Below are positions 58,128-64,000 of a stretch of 64,000 nucleotides of DNA, piece by piece (positions within the stretch are counted from its first letter, which is position 1; the number at the start of each line of letters is the position of its first letter). Under the pieces are notes generated by a model that worked only from the letters and a program-made list of their open reading frames with translations, was not told where the DNA came from and made no database searches. Made by a program: the position numbers and the translations under genes. The stretch covers positions 186,001-250,000 of the forward strand of contig JXTC01000055.1 of NCBI GenBank assembly GCA_002914845.1, in the 5' to 3' direction. This stretch comes from Trema orientale. Taxonomy: Eukaryota > Streptophyta > Magnoliopsida > Rosales > Cannabaceae.

Positions 58128-59852
58128 ATGCGAGAATCGCACAAATCCAAAAGGCTCTCTTGGGCTTCAGATGTAAACCTTTGTCAGGTATTAAATCAAT
58201 AATAATTTGCATTACATTCCTAATCACCCACTTTAATTAAACCAACCAAATTCTTCGTATCTCTAACCAAAGTCGAAATGTTCCAAAAAGCAGAAATGAG
58301 GATAAAGGAAACGAGAATCAGCTCTTTCAGCACTACTCTTTTTTTTTTTTTTTTCCCCCCCTTTCCCCCTTCCTGGGTATGATTATTGGTGCTTATATTG
58401 TGAAAATTGCTTCCTCTGTTTGAACTTAGAAGCATGTTTTTCTGATAATTTAGTTTTGTGCTTTCGCTCGATTGTATGTATCTGGGTGAGGCTTTTTTTT
58501 TTTTTTTTCTTTTTTTTTTTGGCTGACAACTATGGGAATTATTGATTTATATGTTTTTGAATTCTTTCTTTTGCATTTCATTGCGTGATATCAATTATCA
58601 AAATCGATTGAACACTCTTATTTTTTTATCTTGCTTATCAGGGTATAGCATTGGGATCAGTTAGTTTTAATTTTTAATTTTGTGTTGCATTTGTTTGCTG
58701 AAGCGTCCTTTATGAGTTACATGCTAAACTACCACAGAAAATAAATAGAAACATGATTTTTATTTTATTTTATTTTTTTCCATATTAAGTGAAAGTCTTT
58801 GGACAATATCCTCAACTTGAGAACAATAGCCAATAGAAGAAATATGAATTCTATACTGAGATTTTGTGTTGGTTTTTAGCATATTAGCATGTCAATTATA
58901 AAATATGAAGTCAAAATGTTGTACTGGAATTTGGTAAGTCATGAATTGATTCTGAAACATTAACTTAAGTTCTGGTTAGTAATAAAAAATTGGCCCAATT
59001 TTAGCCATTTTAACGGTCTAGTTAGTTGATATAATGTAAAAAGTAGTTTTGCTCCCCTTTCTGAAGCTGGTTTAGAGAGTCTGTGTTTAGTTTTATGCGG
59101 TTGGGACAGGTTTTCATTACTGTATTTCAGTTGTTTAGATGAAATTCTGTAGAGGAAGCAACTTATGCCACTGGAATGAGGAATCTATGTTGTTAAACAA
59201 ATACAAGTAATGTTAGGAGAAGTTCAGTATAAGTCGTATGAGAAGAGACTAGATGCCTCCATATCTGCTAAACACTTTCAGCGGTGAAAGGCATTGTTAT
59301 ATATCAACTTCTCTTAACAGCATTGACAACTAACATTTTATCATTTGATGTACTCATGCCATTTGAGAGTAACTAATTGAATATGTCGAAAACACTTCTA
59401 AGTTATAATGTGTATCTGGGATGGATAACTCGCCTTAAAAGTGATATAAGATAAGAATTCAGTGTTGTTGTTTCGGGAGGAAAAACTAAATTGCTTTATT
59501 TATTTACTTTTTTTTTTTTTTTTGGTTGGATTGATGTTAGACTCACAAATACTAGGTAACATAATAAATTAGAGAGATATTAGGGATTATTCTTTCTTCA
59601 AAGTAGCAGAAGCTGTAAAGATTAACAGCAAGAGAAAAGGGGTGTGTTAAGTGATGAACAAAATTACATCATAGCTTAAGTGAGTTCCATTAGAGGCTCC
59701 AAATGCATTTTGAAAAAGGTGACTTGTACATGATGATGCTTTAGAGCTTTGTAAATACATGCTCTTTCTTTTTTTAATGGTGCGGGTGCTAAAGTGATTG
59801 TGGTCATTGTTTTTGCTTCTTCTTCCCTTTGTTTTTTTGTTTTTTTGTTTTT

Positions 59853-59889
<37 letters not shown>

Positions 59890-62251
59890 GGGGGGGGGGG
59901 GGGGGGGGTTTGGGTGTCAAAGGTGGCTATCTTTATGACATTGGAAGATATCTTTTGATGAAAAATTTGTATATATCCTGTGCGTGGTCACTTCTATGCT
60001 CCCAGATGAATTTTTACTGATTTATTTATGAGATAATACCAAAAAATCTCCTCTATTCAGCCTAAGTAGCACATTCCACCCTCTACTCAAAATCGGGGGG
60101 GAAAAAATCCTGTACTTTTAAAAAAGAGGGGGAAAAATTCCTTCTGTCACGTTTTGGATTTGTTTAAAAGAAACAAACGATGTACTGGAGTTTTTTTTTT
60201 CCCCCCCTTCATCTTCTTAGTCGAAAGGACAATGCATTTTTCAGATACTTCTGGATTCGAAATAGGGGAAGAGAGGCACTTGTTTTTTATTTTTAGAAAT
60301 GGACGGAAACCTTTTGGATTTCTGAGAACAAATGGTGTGATGTGGTATTTAGGCCGATAGAGATGGTATTTTCAGTATTATTCTTTTTTTTTTTTCTCGA
60401 TACATTTTCCATTAATTTATGTTTTGGAATAACCTTTGGCTGAGACAGAGGTATATGTATTTCTAGAGTCCATTGTGCATGTTTAACTTGAAAATTTTCG
60501 TGGAATCATTTAATTTTTACAGTTTATTTTAGATTGGTTAATGTTTTGTTATTTGGTTGTCTTGTTCATAATATGTTTTTCAAGAATAAGATTATGTCCA
60601 CTCTAGAAAGTCGTTGTTTCTCCACTGAAGTGCATTCTTCATTTCATATTCATATAAGCTTTACTTAGGTGTGTTAGCAAATCCTATAAAATAAGAACTC
60701 CATGTTACTGGCTCTTGAGGATCAATATCAAAACTAACATACTTTTCTTCTACAGGTTAGGTTGTTTCTGTCAGAAGAATCTCCTTCACAAGTTGGATTA
60801 GATTCTCAAGATCACCTTCAAGCAAAGACATCATGGCTGTCACATTCAACTGGAACCAGCTCTGACGATGTTCTACCTCCCGGCTTTGAAGGAGCTCATC
60901 CTTCAAATCTGTTACAGACCATATTGTCTCAAATTCCTACCGTCAAATGGAGATATCCTCCAAGGGTAAAATCATTATTTTGGTGTTACTTTTCGGTATC
61001 AACCACTTACCTCGCATTTCTAATCTATTTTATGAGAAAGCAAATATGATTTGAAGCCTCACTTAACAATCACTACTGTTCCCTTTTCGCTATCTTAAAT
61101 TTCACAGTTTGTACTGAATTTGGAGTGGCGAGTGGTTGCCGGGGAAGAAAGTCAAGAGGCTGGGATCCAAAATCAGAGGGAGATGAGAGTACTCGAAGCA
61201 GTTTATCCACGTCCATCTGCCATTCCACCAAAGTTTGTTACTTGGCTTACTACAATTATTGATCTTGCATTTGATGCCTCAGTAAACTGAACAATTTTCC
61301 TCTGTCTACAGTCCCTCAGACATGCTGAACACAGAAGATTCTCGTTATGATGATAGGCCAACTCCGTCAATACCCATCACTGCAATTGAAGACGAAGACG
61401 TTGCAGCCGACTCATCATCTGAACCCATGGCACCATTTGACGTTCCCTTAAGCCTGCAACAGTCAGTTGGAGTTCCATCTTCATCGCAACATGGTGCACC
61501 GAACATGGCAAGCGCTCCTGCCCCGGAGAAGCCGGCAGCTGGAATGGCTCTAGGCACAGAACCTGGTCTTTTCACTGCTGCCTTGACCGGGCTTGTGAAC
61601 AGCAATGAGCAGGGGAACTTGATTGACCATGAATTGCTTATTAAGATTCTTAGTAACCCAAAGATGGTTGAGAAATTAGTTACAGACTATGGAACCACCA
61701 ACACCAACGCACAGAACACACCCATATCAAGGCCACCTAATATGGCCATATCAGATCCACCTCCTGCTCAGGGTAATCGGACACCGTCCAGCATACCTCT
61801 TTCAGCTTCTGTATCAAGTGGACCTCCCTATCCCCAGCCAAATGGGGCTGGAATGGGACACCTTCCTAATTCACGGCTTCCACCTCCCCAGGCTGTTCCC
61901 GTTCCTTGTCCGCCGCCGCCTTCTCATGCTGCTGCCCCAGCAAAGGACATAAGTTATTACAAGAGCTTGATTCAGCAGCATGGGGGAGACAGGCAAGAGA
62001 CCCTTCCACAGTACGGTAACCGATATAGCCACCAATCGGTACCAAATCAGGAACCAGTAAATGGCCACAAACCAAGAGAATCAAAGCCTAAGATAATGAA
62101 ATTTTGCAAATATTATAATAGCTCAAGGGGCTGCCGGCATGGGGCCAATTGTGCTTATCAGCATGATGCATCATTCCAGCAGCGTGGTAGTTCCATGCCA
62201 GAGGTGCAGAATGCAAAAAGAACGAAATTTGATAGAGAGATTAGCAGTTAA
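58128..62251 (+). CDS. C3H6: CCCH-type zinc-finger protein (C3H6/C3H30-like)
   Basis: Putative RNA-binding nuclear protein. Four exons, 58128-58187, 60756-60965, 61108-61232 and 61312-62251, encode 444 residues. The start MRESHKSKRLSWASDVNLCQ followed by VRLFLSEESPSQVG matches the conserved N-terminus of plant C3H6. LPPGFEG and WRVVAGEES lie further on. A long proline- and serine-rich middle leads to one finger near the C-terminus, CKYYNSSRGCRHGANCAYQH, spaced C-x8-C-x5-C-x3-H. It ends with a basic tail (NAKRTKFDREISS). Intron 1 (2.6 kb) contains a GA repeat followed by 21 consecutive G residues. The IQD gene lies just upstream, as in Arabidopsis. A single finger makes specific RNA targets hard to predict. 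Confidence 0.93.
59854..59908 (+). repeat. (GA)n tract joined to a run of 21 G
   Basis: About 16 GA units are followed by AA and 21 uninterrupted G residues in intron 1 of the CCCH gene. A run this long can form G-quadruplexes and is also prone to length errors in sequencing. Confidence 0.85.
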
Positions 62252-62598
62252 AAAGTTGTAGTTCCCGTTTGTACATTTTTTTGATGGTGGAGGAGTCGGG
62301 ATTCAGCTTGGATTTTTCTTTTTTCCCAGCTTTTTTTGTTTTTTTTGTTTTTTTTTGTTTTTATTTTTGGAAAAAAGAAGAAGAAGAAGAAGAAAGAGGC
62401 ATAAATTTGCTTAATTTATTTACTCTTCCTTGTTTGGAACAGTAAGATCTATATTTTCCGACGTTCATGGAATGAATTTGTACCAACTACAGTTTTCTTC
62501 ATACTAAAGGGGAAAATAAAATATATTATCCTTCGTTTACGGTCTTTTACTACATCGAAACAGTAATTACCCGCTAGGTAGGTTGTAAATTCCTATAA
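62252..62598 (+). other. CCCH 3' UTR
   Basis: T-rich tracts (GTTTTTTTTGTTTTT) and a (GAA)n run at about 62377-62393 follow the stop codon. No further gene begins here. Confidence 0.5.
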
Positions 62599-63130
62599 GG
62601 TTTTTTGGCCATGACTGGCTCTTATGTTTTTCGTGATTGGCAAAATGGTCCTTGAGTTATTATTTTTGGTAATTAAGTCTTTAAGTTTTAAATATTTTGG
62701 CAATTAAGTCATTTTTGTGAGTAATTGTTAAAATATTGGATGAAATTAAGTATTTTCAAGTCACATACAAGGTTTTTGAATGTCAAAATCAATATTTTAC
62801 TGACATTAGTTGGGGTTGGAAGGAAAATAGTTAAAAATTAACAACATTTAACAACATAATATAAAAAATTAAAAAAATAAAAATTCTCAAACATTTAAAA
62901 TTTCTCTTTAAATTTCTTTCTATTTCCCTTTCAAGCTAATTAATGTTAGTGAAATACCAATATATTTCACTTAAATATGTTTAATTTCATGAAAATTTTA
63001 AAATCAACAAACAAAAAAGACTTAATTGCTAAAGTTTTTAAAACTTAAGGACTTCATTGCTAAAAAAATTAACTTAGGGATCATTTTGCTAATTTTTAAA
63101 TAACATAGGGACCAAACATGCCAAAAACTC
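62599..63130. mobile_element. Non-autonomous MULE-like foldback, 532 bp
   Basis: The left end GGTTTTTTGGCCATGACTGG and the complement of the right end GAGTTTTTGGCATGTTTGGT are inverted copies that extend to GCAAAATGGTCCTTGAGTTA against GCAAAATGATCCCTAAGTTA. Perfect 9-bp target duplications TTCCTATAA lie at 62590-62598 and 63131-63139. Length and GGTCC/AATTAAG content resemble the element at 18004-18542. Confidence 0.75.
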
Positions 63131-63339
63131 TTCCTATAATTTATCCTTTGATTATCATGTTGAAGGTATGTTTTTCCTCTAAAAAAGTCTTTTTTTTTTC
63201 CCTTATTATACGAAGGATACTAAAAAATAAATAAATAGCATTGGTAAAACTCTTCTAATATATAAATTTGGGTTTTGAAGAATTATGGTGGTTACTAAAA
63301 CTAATATTCAAAGAACCGGAGCAGCGAACATAGGCGAGT

Positions 63340-63970
63340 AGGCTCTTGCTTGATGTCGTTTTGCTTAGGCAGCGGGGGTGCGGGGGGGCAAATGTTCACT
63401 TATGTTTTTCTTTTTTTTTTTTTTTTTTGGTGGTAGAAAGAAAATTAAATTAGTGCTTTCGAAAGGAAAAAATTAAATTAGTTTTTTTTTTTTAAAGGAA
63501 TAAAATTGTAAAAACTTTCATCACTTTCCCCTATTTCTTTATGTCATGTTCCGGGCACAAACTATAAAGTCCCGTTGTCAATCCAAGTCGTTTATTCCGT
63601 CTTTCTTTTTTTTTGGCCCCCTCTTATCCCTGCTACGCTAGTCAACTATGTAAAAGAAAGCCGAGATCGTTTCCCTCTTAATTGGTATATCCTCACAGCC
63701 AAAAATATTTATGGGTATACTCTTCACTCTTGTCAGCTCTATTATTTATTGTCGTTTTCCCGTTTGACGGTTTGTGTCGTTTCCTCCTACCTAATGTTGT
63801 TATTTGGTGTTATTGTCGTTGTGTGTTTTTTTGGGCTGATTAATCGATGGGAGATTGTCGTTTCACGTTGTGAAGTCATTTTGCATTTGATGTTGTTTAT
63901 TCTAATTTATGTCGTTTTCCTTTTTGAGGCTAGTGTCGTTCCCTTGTCATTGTCGTTTTTCATCACTGTC
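63340..63970 (+). repeat. GTCGTTT-motif array, copy 3
   Basis: About eight copies of TGTCGTT(T) occur at irregular spacing (for example GATGTCGTTTTG near 63353, TATGTCGTTTTCC near 63909). This is the same motif as at 15405 and 17385. The array may continue beyond the window end. No gene was found in the last kilobase. Confidence 0.55.
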
Positions 63971-64000
63971 AAATGTCAATTCATCAGCCTTTCTTTACAA

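Noticed and set aside
60154..60360. 68-codon frame in CCCH intron 1
   Set aside because: It spans homopolymer runs, shows no domain, and lies wholly inside the intron.

Overview
This window is plant nuclear DNA, almost certainly from a eudicot. It is AT-rich, and its genes have many short exons split by AT-rich GT-AG introns. The proteins are plant-type: a basic pentacysteine factor, a group I bZIP, an IQD protein and a plant CCCH protein. The spaces between genes are full of small plant transposons. No species can be named from the sequence alone.

Layout. 0-3 kb: degenerate tandem and foldback repeats. 3.1-4.0 kb (minus): a histone H3.3 gene with four coding exons. 7.6-9.3 kb: a three-exon TMEM42-like membrane protein. 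12.3-13.5 kb: a class II BASIC PENTACYSTEINE (GAGA-binding) factor with a long leader intron. 14.57-15.25 kb (minus): a cluster of three box C/D snoRNAs behind a telo-box/TATA promoter; two have guides that match 25S and 18S rRNA. 15.4-22.5 kb: repeats only. 23.4-26.7 kb: a group I bZIP (bZIP29/30/VIP1 type) with a PIF/Harbinger-like MITE in its last intron. 27.4-31.2 kb: a MITE nested in a dispersed repeat, then a decayed 2.2-kb Mutator-like element (MULE) carrying a Ulp1-protease fragment. 32.2-37.3 kb: a 16-exon RCC2/TD-60-like gene with E2F and mitosis-specific (MSA) promoter motifs. 37.7-47 kb: decayed pseudogenes, diverged duplications (including a copy of the RCC2 3' end) and a 1.03-kb Pack-MULE that captured part of a polyamine-transporter gene. 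47.8-48.15 kb: three 108-bp tandem repeats. 51.9-55.9 kb: an IQD32-like calmodulin-binding protein. 58.1-62.25 kb: a CCCH zinc-finger protein of the C3H6 type. 62.6-64 kb: a MULE-like foldback and a short-motif repeat array.

Context. From memory, Arabidopsis carries a C3H6-like gene, IQD32, an RCC1-family gene and a histone H3 gene side by side on chromosome 1. It also carries BPC4/BPC5 next to bZIP30/bZIP29. This window has both neighbour sets, so it looks like an ancestral block stretched by transposons. Several genes act in chromatin or cell-cycle functions (H3.3, BPC, RCC2), but nothing shows that they are co-regulated. I read exon joins by eye; each coding model below keeps an open frame across every junction.
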